64,000 nucleotides of DNA from the NCBI GenBank assembly GCA_050287965.1, contig JBNKCX010000041.1, forward strand, positions 282,361-346,360, read 5' to 3'. Positions 8,943 to 16,433 of the stretch are shown here, piece after piece; position 1 is the first letter of the stretch; each line of letters starts with the position of its first letter. Position numbers and translations under genes: made by a program. The stretch is from CBFDBF01 sp050287965 (GTDB lineage: Bacteria > Pseudomonadota > Gammaproteobacteria > Chromatiales > Chromatiaceae). The notes beneath the pieces are model-generated. The model ran no database searches. It was not told the origin of the DNA and worked only from the letters and a program-made list of their open reading frames with translations.

Positions 8943-9839
8943 ATGAATGACGCCTACACCTATCGCGGCCGCTTTGCCCCTTCACCCACGGGCCCACTCC
9001 ATTTCGGGTCTCTGGTGGCGGCCATGGGCAGCTTTCTGGACGCCCGCAGTCAGGGGGGGCAATGGCTGGTTCGTATCGAGGATATCGATCCGCCACGCGA
9101 GAAAAAAGGGGCAGCCGACGGAATACTGCGTACCTTGGAGGCCTTCGGCCTGGAATGGGATGGTGCGGTACTGCGTCAGAGCAGCCGCCTGGAGGCCTAT
9201 GTTGACGCCGCACGGGATCTGCTGACACGAGACCTGGCTTACCCCTGCAGCTGCAGCCGGAAGGAGATCGCGGACAGCGGGATAGTGGGTATCGAAGGCC
9301 CCGTCTACCCGGGTCATTGCCGTGACGGAGGCAATACCGATGGTGGCAACAGCGCCCTTCGCGTAATAACCGACGGTGCGGCCATTTTCTTTTCTGACCG
9401 GATTGCCGGGACCCTGACCCAGAAACTCGATACGGATATCGGGGATTTCGTGATCCGGCGTAGAGACGGCCTCACGGCCTACCAGTTGGCGGTTGTGGTG
9501 GATGACGCCTTCCAGGGTATCACCCACGTGGTTCGCGGTGCCGACCTGCTGCTCTCCACTCCCCGCCAGATATATCTGCAGCGCCTTCTCGGGCTGTCTG
9601 AACCGAACTACGCGCACTTACCTGTGGTTCTCGATGAGAATGGTGAAAAATTGAGCAAGCAGAGCCGGGCGCAACCTGTGGAAAACCACAACCCCCTGCC
9701 CGCCCTGCTGGAGGCGTACGTCTTCCTGGGTCAATCGGCTCCCGAAGAACAACCATCCGGTGTGGAGGAGTTCTGGCAATGGGCAACAACCCAATGGGAC
9801 GCCGGCAGAATTCCCTTTCCCGAGGTCGGAGGCCGTTAA
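8943..9839 (+). CDS. gluQ: Glutamyl-Q tRNA(Asp) synthetase
   Basis: A truncated GluRS paralogue that attaches glutamate to the queuosine base of tRNA(Asp), not to tRNA(Glu). The N-terminus RGRFAPSPTGPLHFGSLVAA carries the HIGH-type motif, and VRIEDIDPPRE is the usual GluRS/GluQ block. A zinc-binding cysteine pair appears in PCSCSRKEI, and the KMSKS-like motif is KLSKQ. At 298 aa it lacks the anticodon-binding domain, which distinguishes GluQ-RS from GluRS. It follows dksA. Confidence 0.95.
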   Translation: MNDAYTYRGRFAPSPTGPLHFGSLVAAMGSFLDARSQGGQWLVRIEDIDPPREKKGAADGILRTLEAFGLEWDGAVLRQSSRLEAYVDAARDLLTRDLAYPCSCSRKEIADSGIVGIEGPVYPGHCRDGGNTDGGNSALRVITDGAAIFFSDRIAGTLTQKLDTDIGDFVIRRRDGLTAYQLAVVVDDAFQGITHVVRGADLLLSTPRQIYLQRLLGLSEPNYAHLPVVLDENGEKLSKQSRAQPVENHNPLPALLEAYVFLGQSAPEEQPSGVEEFWQWATTQWDAGRIPFPEVGGR

Positions 9840-9861
9840 GGGGATGCCGAACGCCCCTTTT
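9838..9861 (+). terminator. Weak terminator-like hairpin after gluQ
   Basis: AAGGGG (9838-9843) pairs with CCCCTT (9854-9859) across a 10-base loop and is followed by only two further T. It overlaps the gluQ stop codon, so it may act as a terminator, but the U-tract is poor. Confidence 0.35.
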
Positions 9862-9929
9862 CAGGGTAAAGTTTTTCCCCTGGTACGCCGAAATAGTGTG
9901 AATACACCCATTAATCAAAAGGCCAATCC

Positions 9930-11165
9930 ATGAAGGATCAATATAAGATCGTTTTCAGCGGAACCCTTAAGGAAGGTACAGACCAGGGTGAGTTTATTGA
10001 GAAATTCTGCCGCTATTTCAAGGTATCCGACAAACAGGCCCAAACCCTGGTAAATGCCGGACGGAAGGTGGTGATAAAGAAAAACCTCAGCGCCGAAGAA
10101 GGCTCCAAATACCTTGCGGTGCTGGAGAAATTGGGCATGGAGGTGCATCTGGAGGCGATGGAGCCAATAGGCCTGTCCCTGGAACCGATGGAGACGGAGA
10201 CGGAAACCCGCGCACGGCAACCGCAAGCGGAGCCCGCGCGGCCGACATGCCCCAAATGCGGCTCGCAGCGGCTGGAAACAGGAGAATGCCTCGACTGCGG
10301 GATTATCATCGCCAAATACGTGGAATCCGGCATGGGGAGAGAGATCCCTCCGCCGGATCAGGATCCCTACCGGGTATCAGATAAGACCCGTAACGTGGAG
10401 CCCGAATACCACGGCGAGCTGATGCCGATATCCGTCCCCGCCGGCCACGGCTGGACCTGGATCGCTGATGGATTCAATCTGTTCCGGCGCAACGCTTTCG
10501 CCTGGATAGGCGCCTTTCTGGTATTCATAGTGCTCTACTTTCTGCTCAACGCCGTTCCTTTCGTCGGCCCTCTGGCCACCTCGCTGCTCTCCCCCGTCAT
10601 TGGTGCAGGATTCATGATCGGATGCCTGGAGCAGGATCAGGGCGGCCAGTTCCGGGTCGGCCATCTGTTCAGCGGCTTCCAGCAAAACGCCGGCCAACTG
10701 GTACTGGTGGGCGCAATCTACCTCGGTGCCACAATCCTGGTTTTCGTCATCGCCGGATTACTGACCCTGGGGGGCGCCTTCACCGCCGCCCTCGGCGGCA
10801 TGGATCAACTGGCGGCACAGGATCCGGAAGCCGCTGCGGCCGCATTGGATCCGAACAACTTGCTCCTGTTCTTTCTGGTCTCAATGGCGCTCCTCCTGCC
10901 GGTTGTCATGACCTACTGGTTTGCACCGTCCCTGGTTGCACTGGAAGGGCTCCCAGCCCTGGAAGCGATGAAACTCAGCTTCCAGGGTTGTATCAAGAAC
11001 ATGATCCCCTTCCTGGTGTATGGGTTTGCTTCCACCGTGCTGATGTTTATAGCGGCCCTGCCCTTCTTCCTGGGGTTGTTCGTGCTTATACCCGCGCTTA
11101 CCGCATCCATCTATGCCGCCTATCGGGATATCTACCGCGGCAGGATGGCGGAAGTTAGAAGTTAG
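9930..11165 (+). CDS. Zinc-ribbon polytopic membrane protein, BPSS1780-like
   Basis: A 411-aa protein in three parts. Residues 1-85 form an alpha/beta domain rich in Lys/Glu. A zinc ribbon (CPKC...CLDC) follows at about 107-126. From residue ~170 there are six or so hydrophobic helices containing the WTWIADGFNLFRRNAFAWIG pattern found in the BPSS1780 family of membrane proteins. The function is unknown; members are often annotated only as membrane proteins. The last codons and the stop (TAG at 11163-11165) are contributed by a heptamer repeat, so the C-terminus may have been reshaped by repeat insertion. Confidence 0.75.
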   Translation: MKDQYKIVFSGTLKEGTDQGEFIEKFCRYFKVSDKQAQTLVNAGRKVVIKKNLSAEEGSKYLAVLEKLGMEVHLEAMEPIGLSLEPMETETETRARQPQAEPARPTCPKCGSQRLETGECLDCGIIIAKYVESGMGREIPPPDQDPYRVSDKTRNVEPEYHGELMPISVPAGHGWTWIADGFNLFRRNAFAWIGAFLVFIVLYFLLNAVPFVGPLATSLLSPVIGAGFMIGCLEQDQGGQFRVGHLFSGFQQNAGQLVLVGAIYLGATILVFVIAGLLTLGGAFTAALGGMDQLAAQDPEAAAAALDPNNLLLFFLVSMALLLPVVMTYWFAPSLVALEGLPALEAMKLSFQGCIKNMIPFLVYGFASTVLMFIAALPFFLGLFVLIPALTASIYAAYRDIYRGRMAEVRS

Positions 11166-11185
11166 AAGTTGGAAGTTGGAAGTTG
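11151..11185. repeat. Five tandem GAAGTTA/G heptamers
   Basis: Five perfect 7-bp units in a row: GAAGTTA twice (11151-11164), then GAAGTTG three times (11165-11185). The first two units lie inside the upstream gene's reading frame and create its TAG stop. Related copies lie at 1728-1740, 27660-27687 and 27795-27850. Confidence 0.85.
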
Positions 11186-11197
11186 TCGGCCCGGAGG

Positions 11198-12355
11198 TTA
11201 CCGGCCTGACAACGGGCGCAGCAGGAAGCGCAGGATGCGTGACAGGAGACGTTTCACCGGCTGACCGACTATGTGCTTGGCGGCGAAAAACATCCCTCTC
11301 GGCGTCGCGGGATTGAAGGCCATATAACCGAAATAGTCGCGACTGTCCTTCATCCATTTCTCTTTATAATCCTCTTCCCCCAACCCGAAGTCTATTTTCT
11401 CTACATGGTCCCGGTCCAGGACATGGGCAAGCATGTGACTGGTCAACACCACACCCGGTGCCAGTTTCTTATAGTCCTCGTGGTAGGCCAGTCGCATGCA
11501 ATGAGCGACCCCCCCGGAGACGATCCAGAACTGTCCGGCAATGGGTCGGCCGTCCAGCTTCAAGACTCCAAGACGCAGGAAACCATCCTCGGCAGCCAAC
11601 CTCATTAGCCTCAACATCGGTCGTGAGGCCATGGAGGCCGGTGATTTCCAACTCTCAACCGTGGCGAGAACGTAGTCGTCTATACCTTTCTGCAGTTCCT
11701 CGGGTGCGATCTTGCCGGCATAAATATCAACCCCCAGTTCTCCGGCCTTTTCCAGGTTGCGCTGCCGTCGCCGGACATTGTATCGATGGTTGGAGCTTCT
11801 GCTCGCAAAGTAATCGTCGAACCTGAGACCGGCGGTATCTTCGTAACGGTTAAAGGAGTTGGCATAGGGCTGCACCCAGAACCCGCTTTCTTTCAGGGCC
11901 CGCTCCACGAATACGGCCAACTCAGATCCGGCCTCCACCGGCCATAACCGCAGGACATCGATGACATAGGGGTGCAGATAACTCTTCCTGTCCCGTATCG
12001 CTTTTAAGAGCACCACCAATATGTCCATGGGCGGGATATCCATGGAGGGATTGAAGAGCAGGCAAAGAACCGAGTAATTCTCCTGATGGCCGATGGACGC
12101 CAGGGTCTTTGCAAAGGGAACGGCCCCGTCAAACAGGGTCAGGCGCAGAGGGGCGAGCAAAAGCGGTCTGCCGGCGGAATCCTCAACCGTATACAGCTGT
12201 AACTCATCCACCTCCCACATATATTCCATCAGGAATTCAAACCACGGTCGGGTATGAAAAAACCCCTCCCTTTCCGCCTGTTCCAGCAACGGAGCATAGC
12301 GCTCGGGCAGTTCTGAATAGCCCTTATAACATCGGACGCTCAAACCGGAACTCAT
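11198..12355 (-). CDS. CelD/FemAB-like GNAT acyltransferase
   Basis: A 385-aa protein of the duplicated-GNAT 'CelD/BcsL' type (Acetyltransf_6). The first half ends with a basic stretch SSNHRYNVRRRQRNLEKAG near residue 195. The second half has the acceptor-fold pattern RLGVLKLDGRPIAGQFWIV and GVVLTSHMLAHVLDRDHVEKIDFGLGEEDYKEKW, typical of this family. Such enzymes transfer acyl or aminoacyl groups; the substrate here is unknown. Its start overlaps the stop of the HprK-related kinase gene by 4 bases (12352-12355), a sign of translational coupling. It is therefore likely a working part of the HPr-rel-A operon. Confidence 0.8.
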   Translation of the reverse strand: MSSGLSVRCYKGYSELPERYAPLLEQAEREGFFHTRPWFEFLMEYMWEVDELQLYTVEDSAGRPLLLAPLRLTLFDGAVPFAKTLASIGHQENYSVLCLLFNPSMDIPPMDILVVLLKAIRDRKSYLHPYVIDVLRLWPVEAGSELAVFVERALKESGFWVQPYANSFNRYEDTAGLRFDDYFASRSSNHRYNVRRRQRNLEKAGELGVDIYAGKIAPEELQKGIDDYVLATVESWKSPASMASRPMLRLMRLAAEDGFLRLGVLKLDGRPIAGQFWIVSGGVAHCMRLAYHEDYKKLAPGVVLTSHMLAHVLDRDHVEKIDFGLGEEDYKEKWMKDSRDYFGYMAFNPATPRGMFFAAKHIVGQPVKRLLSRILRFLLRPLSGR

Positions 12356-13266
12356 GACTCCACCAATTCTGTGAGTAACGAAACCGCTCTCTCCAGATTA
12401 CCGAATTCAAGATACCAGGTATCACACTGATCAATTACATCCGCGACCGCGGTAAAACCCCTCGCGCCTTGCAACCGGTAATTGAAGGAATTTCCGGAAA
12501 GCTTCAGAAAAGCACGCCCTTTTGCAAAGGGATGCAAAAGTTCCTCAGCTCCGCGTCGGAATTGAGGAAACACAATCAAGTTCGGCTTAATTGCTTTTTC
12601 CGCCTCACGCAAACTCAACGCGGAGGGTCGCAGATGAGCCACATCTCCTTTTCGGGTTTTACTATAGGTGGGTCCCAATACCGCCTCTCCGGAGTAGCCC
12701 CGAATAACACTAATGGATTCATTCTTCAGGGGAATTGGTCTGGGTATCGGCTCCAGCAACCCGCTCTCCGGACGAAACAGACCGAATTCATCGGATAGCA
12801 GACGCCAACCGGAGAGCATCAAGGCGGAACAGAGTGTACTTTTGCCCGACCCGGGAGTCGCGGGTAACAGCAGGCCTTTTCCACGATGCTCCAGAACCGC
12901 CGCGTGAAACATAAGGTACTGGTGCGCCTGGGTCGCGATCAACCAATTCAGACCCCATTCAAAATGGGGAAAACTGTGATCAAGGGGGAAAGGTTCAAAG
13001 GGAGTGGAACTATCGGTCTCGAATCGGACCTGGGGCCGCAGAAAGCGTCGGAATGACCGCGGCCGGGTCATCCGAATGGAAAAATCGAAAAAGCCGTCCC
13101 GCGTATTCAGACTTACGGACGATTCGCTATAGAGCAGCGCCAGTGTCTCCGCAAAACCGGGGACATCGTTTCTCAGATGGATATCAAAAGGTCCTATGGA
13201 ACAAAGGATACCCTGCTCGTTTAGCGCCGTTTCCAGCTCGCTTGGTGCCAGTTCAGTGAGGGTCAT
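12352..13266 (-). CDS. HprK-related kinase A (HPr-rel-A system)
   Basis: A 304-aa P-loop protein resembling the C-terminal domain of HPr kinase/phosphorylase. It has H121 in FHAAVL, a Walker A ATPGSGKST at 136-144, and LLSDEF at 157-162 in the place of the HprK Walker B/acidic site. The N-terminal 100 residues are unrelated to HPr-kinase regulatory domains. No HPr or PTS gene is nearby, so the substrate is not expected to be HPr. The gene overlaps the upstream pqqD-like gene by 14 bases and the downstream GNAT gene by 4, so all three are probably co-translated. The name follows the NCBI/TIGRFAMs family 'HprK-related kinase A'; the reaction is uncharacterised. Confidence 0.8.
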   Translation of the reverse strand: MTLTELAPSELETALNEQGILCSIGPFDIHLRNDVPGFAETLALLYSESSVSLNTRDGFFDFSIRMTRPRSFRRFLRPQVRFETDSSTPFEPFPLDHSFPHFEWGLNWLIATQAHQYLMFHAAVLEHRGKGLLLPATPGSGKSTLCSALMLSGWRLLSDEFGLFRPESGLLEPIPRPIPLKNESISVIRGYSGEAVLGPTYSKTRKGDVAHLRPSALSLREAEKAIKPNLIVFPQFRRGAEELLHPFAKGRAFLKLSGNSFNYRLQGARGFTAVADVIDQCDTWYLEFGNLERAVSLLTELVES

Positions 13267-13543
13267 TTTTCGCGTATTGTTCTATCAGCCCGAGTTGTAT
13301 CAACTGGTCCATATGATCGCTGATTACTTCGTTCAGTTTTTCCTTCTGCTCCGCTCCGTAGTGGTCCGCCAGCAGGTCCCGCAGTTCGGATTCGGATCGG
13401 AACTCATCCACGCAGGCGCACAGCAGCCGCCAGGCGATATCGTTAAGGATATGGGTATCCCCGGTGTGAGGATTGAATAAAAAGACCTCGGATTCCCAAT
13501 GACGCACGATCAGGTCGTTGAAGACCTCACAACGCCAAATCAT
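13253..13543 (-). CDS. PqqD-family peptide chaperone (HPr-rel-A type)
   Basis: A 96-aa PqqD-like protein: an N-terminal beta-rich part with VFLFNPHTGDTHILNDIAWRLL, then a winged-helix-like part with a helical C-terminus. PqqD proteins (RiPP recognition elements) bind leader peptides and present them to modifying enzymes. Being encoded between a small peptide-like gene and the HprK-related kinase makes a leader-binding role plausible, but that is inference. The gene starts 30 bases after the small Cys-containing protein and overlaps the kinase start. Confidence 0.8.
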   Translation of the reverse strand: MIWRCEVFNDLIVRHWESEVFLFNPHTGDTHILNDIAWRLLCACVDEFRSESELRDLLADHYGAEQKEKLNEVISDHMDQLIQLGLIEQYAKNDPH

Positions 13544-13573
13544 GGGGGATACCGAAATAAGGAGGCTATTGCC

Positions 13574-13981
13574 CTATTTTTTTGGAATGAAAGAGTTATA
13601 GCACGAGCGAGTGACAGGGTAACCCTCTTTCTCTGTACAAAATTCCCCGGACTGGTCGACGTACTTCAGGCATTTCTTGGTTACGGTACCGTACTTGCTA
13701 TCGTACGACACATACTTGCGCAACCATTCGTCCGTTTGGTATTTGGTTATACACTTGGGCGGCTGATACGGGGGCTCTTTTATACATTGAAGACTGCTTG
13801 AGTTCGCTAGCGCTTCACCGCTGCTCAAGGTCATAATAACCGGAGCCACCGAGGCGATTCCTTGAATAACTGTCCGGCGCGCAGCAAACTCCTTCTGTTC
13901 TGAGGAGGACGGCGATTTTTCTGTTTTTGACTGCTTGTCGGTTACTGACTGCTTGCTGCGGTCCGTCATAGGTTGCTCCAT
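13574..13981 (-). CDS. Small twin-Arg exported Cys protein, candidate HPr-rel-A substrate
   Basis: A 135-aa protein with no known fold. Residues 1-32 are hydrophilic, rich in Ser, Lys and Gln. A twin-arginine-like signal begins at R35-R36 and runs as GIASVAPVIMTLSSGEALA to about residue 59, with a plausible cleavage after ALA. The remaining ~75 residues hold five cysteines (66, 77, 104, 115, 127), many Tyr/Lys, and end in FIPKK. It is the first gene of the operon feeding the PqqD and HprK-like genes, so a modified precursor or exported target is the simplest reading. ATG at 13981 has AGGA ahead; ATG at 13969 (GGAG ahead) is an alternative. Confidence 0.7.
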   Translation of the reverse strand: MEQPMTDRSKQSVTDKQSKTEKSPSSSEQKEFAARRTVIQGIASVAPVIMTLSSGEALANSSSLQCIKEPPYQPPKCITKYQTDEWLRKYVSYDSKYGTVTKKCLKYVDQSGEFCTEKEGYPVTRSCYNSFIPKK

Positions 13982-14039
13982 ATGATCCTGAATCTACTCG
14001 GTTTTATAATAATGGGGATAATAACCCGTATATTTTTAA

Positions 14040-14056
14040 AGCAATTTTTATACCTA
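14040..14056 (-). promoter_or_regulatory. Weak sigma54-like promoter of HPr-rel-A operon
   Basis: The minus strand reads TAGGTATAAAAATTGCT. The GG and GC dinucleotides have the exact sigma54 spacing and the -12 element TTGCT is perfect, but the -24 element is TAGGTA rather than TTGGCA. I count 10 of 14 informative consensus positions. The predicted start would lie ~48 bases ahead of the small-protein ATG. Confidence 0.35.
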
Positions 14057-14133
14057 CTTTACTTATCATATTGTTTAATATGGGATTTCGTTCCCTCATT
14101 TTCGAGACTTTATCGGCATATTGTAAAAAATAT

Positions 14134-14172
14134 TGACAGTTCCTGACAGGTTTTTTTCCTTTGTCATGACAA
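14134..14172. promoter_or_regulatory. TGACA/TGTCA operator cluster
   Basis: TGACA at 14134 and 14144 (10 bases apart), then TTGTCATGACAA, a perfect palindrome, at 14161-14172. The same half-site is repeated in the control region 33491-33546. It lies about 80-130 bases upstream of the sigma54-like site, where an enhancer would be expected. Confidence 0.45.
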
Positions 14173-14220
14173 AAATGCGTATTTTTGATGATTCTTATTC
14201 CTATAACGGCCTGGTAGACA

Positions 14221-15282
14221 GTGGATCACACACTTCTCGACATCATTACCCACCCTTCCCTGCTCCCCGGGTTACAACCCGCGGAGCAGACCAATATCGT
14301 CAGACAGGCCAGGAACGCGGGGTTGCTCGGGTTTCTCGAGGCGCGTATCGGATTCACCAACGTTTCCGGCAAGCTTCGTGACCATCTTCTCAGCGCCAAG
14401 GTGCACGCCGACTACAACAACCAGGTTCTGACCTGGGAGATAAATCGCCTGGGAAAAATTCTGGCGCCGATGCAGGGGCCGATAATTCTCCTCAAGGGTG
14501 CGGCGTACAAAGCCCTGGATCTCGGGCTTGCGGAAGGGAGACTCTCATCCGACGTGGACCTTTTGCTGCCCCGTGAACAACTCCCGGAAGCGGAATCCCT
14601 GCTCCTTTCCGCCGGGTGGCGGCCTCTGAGTGATGATGATTATGAGCAGCACTATTACCGGGAATGGATGCACGAATTGCCACCTCTGCAAAACGATGTA
14701 CGGAACACCGTCGTCGATCTGCATCACACTATCCTGCCGTTAACATCCCGCCTGAAACCCGATCCGGATAAATTGATATCCGCCGCCGTCCCCATGGAGC
14801 ATACCCCCTTCCATACATTGACACCGGAGGATACCGTCCTGCACCGGGCCACCCATCTGTTCCATGACGGAGACCTCCGCGACAGCCTGCGTGAAATGGT
14901 GGATATCCATGAATTGCTCGTCTGCTACTCCGAGCAGCGCGAATTCTTTATCCATCTCTCGCAGCGGGCACATGAACTTGGGCTTGCCAAACCGCTGTTT
15001 TACGCGTTGTACTTCTGTCGGCGCCTGTTGCGTACCGATATTCCCGAGCAGGTCATAAGTGATTTAGCACCATACGCAAATCCCGCTCTGATACGGAAAC
15101 TTCTATGCTATCTCATGGAACAGCAGCTGAGCTCCGTATCTCTCGGTCGACGCGGATTACTGCCAAAGCTCTCGGGCTGGATACTTTTTGTTCGTTCTCA
15201 TTGGATCAAGATGCCGCCGCTCATGCTGACACGTCATCTCCTGACCCAGATCCGGCGACGCGGTGGAATCAAACCCGGTTGA
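14221..15282 (+). CDS. Nucleotidyltransferase family protein (HPr-rel-A associated)
   Basis: A 353-aa member of the NTP_transf_5-type nucleotidyltransferases. LLKGAAY (about 90-96) precedes the metal-binding SSDVDLLL (D111, D113), and VDLHHTILP follows near residue 165. The helical remainder has a histidine-rich HRATHLFHDGD. Proteins of this family are encoded beside HprK-related kinase A and PqqD genes. A nucleotidylation or sugar-nucleotide role is possible, but the substrate is unknown. GTG at 14221 is the first possible start: a TAG lies one codon upstream. It is divergent from the small-protein operon and convergent with the second GNAT gene. Confidence 0.75.
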   Translation: MDHTLLDIITHPSLLPGLQPAEQTNIVRQARNAGLLGFLEARIGFTNVSGKLRDHLLSAKVHADYNNQVLTWEINRLGKILAPMQGPIILLKGAAYKALDLGLAEGRLSSDVDLLLPREQLPEAESLLLSAGWRPLSDDDYEQHYYREWMHELPPLQNDVRNTVVDLHHTILPLTSRLKPDPDKLISAAVPMEHTPFHTLTPEDTVLHRATHLFHDGDLRDSLREMVDIHELLVCYSEQREFFIHLSQRAHELGLAKPLFYALYFCRRLLRTDIPEQVISDLAPYANPALIRKLLCYLMEQQLSSVSLGRRGLLPKLSGWILFVRSHWIKMPPLMLTRHLLTQIRRRGGIKPG

Positions 15283-15314
15283 GCCATCCATAACACCGCG
15301 CAAATTACGATGCG

Positions 15315-16427
15315 TTAGCGGATCACACGCATTCGCCCTGATCTGCCGATAACGCGGGATTTCAGCCCTTTTAACACATGCACAGCGCTTGTGAACGAGA
15401 GCGGAAAATATACGAAATCCACATAGCAGCGTATCCCCGATGTCCATTTTTTCAGCCACGGTTCCGCCCTTCCCAGGAACTCGATGCCTTTCAGGCGCTG
15501 TTCGAAGGCAAAACGAACCACCTGATTCATGAGAACCGCCCCTGGTGAGCAGAAACCATACTCCTGGTCATGAGCAATCTTCAATGTCCAGAGTTTCCCG
15601 TATTTAACGCTGAAGATTTGCGCCGCGATCAATCGATCGTCAATTTTCATGCCGGCGTAATAAAGATATCCGTTGTCCGACGCCAATGAAACAAAAGTGG
15701 AAAAAAAATTATTTAGATGCGCAATGCTTGTAATTGCGCTTCCCCGCCGCGCCTTCCAGCTGCGCCGCTCCAGTGACAGGAACTCGCTGAAATAGTGCTG
15801 TTGCGTCCGTCTCTCCATCTTAACGATATCAAAACAAACCACCCCGATCTTCTCCGCCTTCCGCAACGCCCGTGATAAATCATTGCGGTTTTTCGATGTC
15901 AGACTCGCAAAAAATTCCTTCCAGTCTGCCTTGATCTCCAGATATTGGGAGTATGAAGGGTTTTTCTCCTTCGCCTGGGATACCAGATATGCAAATTTCC
16001 AGAACCTAAAGCCATGGATGGGACTACTCTGAGGAATCCTGTGAAAACAAACCGGGATATCCTGCCGGGCAATAGCTCGCATTAAAGCCGCAAGTGATGC
16101 TTCGTCCCTGTACAGGAAATCCGACGGTTCATACAAACGGGGGAACCCGATCAAATACAATCGTGCTCTAACCCCGACACCGACTTTCAATAATGGCGCA
16201 ATAGCGCATATCCGCCCCCCTTGCCGGTAAATATAGAAGTGGATTTCGTTTTGCGAAAAAAGTGTGCGGGCGGCTGTTACTACCCATTCATGGCGCAACA
16301 GAGGATTCTCCATGATATCCGCGACCTCATTCCACTGATCGCGCAGCGATCGCAGTTCCCCAATATCTTTTACGATCTCTATCATACCGGAGTAATCAGT
16401 GGTTCTATCGCCACCTGGTTCAAGCAC
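15315..16427 (-). CDS. Second CelD-like GNAT acyltransferase
   Basis: A 370-aa protein of the same duplicated-GNAT family as the product at 11198-12355, but well diverged from it. It has SLTSKNRNDLSRALRKAEKIG in the middle, then LYYAGMKIDDRLIAAQIFSV and GAVLMNQVVRFAFEQRLKGIEFLGRAEPWLKKW, the CelD-type second domain. A helical, basic C-terminus follows. The start is probably at 16427 or at the internal Met 15 (16385). It is spaced 6 bases from the proline-dehydrogenase-like gene upstream and so is in the same operon. Substrate unknown; an acyl or aminoacyl transfer linked to the neighbouring cassette is inference. Confidence 0.75.
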   Translation of the reverse strand: MLEPGGDRTTDYSGMIEIVKDIGELRSLRDQWNEVADIMENPLLRHEWVVTAARTLFSQNEIHFYIYRQGGRICAIAPLLKVGVGVRARLYLIGFPRLYEPSDFLYRDEASLAALMRAIARQDIPVCFHRIPQSSPIHGFRFWKFAYLVSQAKEKNPSYSQYLEIKADWKEFFASLTSKNRNDLSRALRKAEKIGVVCFDIVKMERRTQQHYFSEFLSLERRSWKARRGSAITSIAHLNNFFSTFVSLASDNGYLYYAGMKIDDRLIAAQIFSVKYGKLWTLKIAHDQEYGFCSPGAVLMNQVVRFAFEQRLKGIEFLGRAEPWLKKWTSGIRCYVDFVYFPLSFTSAVHVLKGLKSRVIGRSGRMRVIR

Positions 16428-16433
16428 TTTGGG

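Larger units (their letters stand above)
13982..14220. promoter_or_regulatory. AT-rich divergent control region of HPr-rel-A cassette
   Basis: The 239 bases between the small-protein operon (minus) and the nucleotidyltransferase (plus) are strikingly AT-rich. They contain a sigma54-like site on the minus strand (14040-14056). They also contain TGACA at 14134-14138 and 14144-14148, and a perfect 12-base palindrome TTGTCATGACAA at 14161-14172. No convincing sigma70 promoter was found for the plus-strand gene. Confidence 0.5.
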
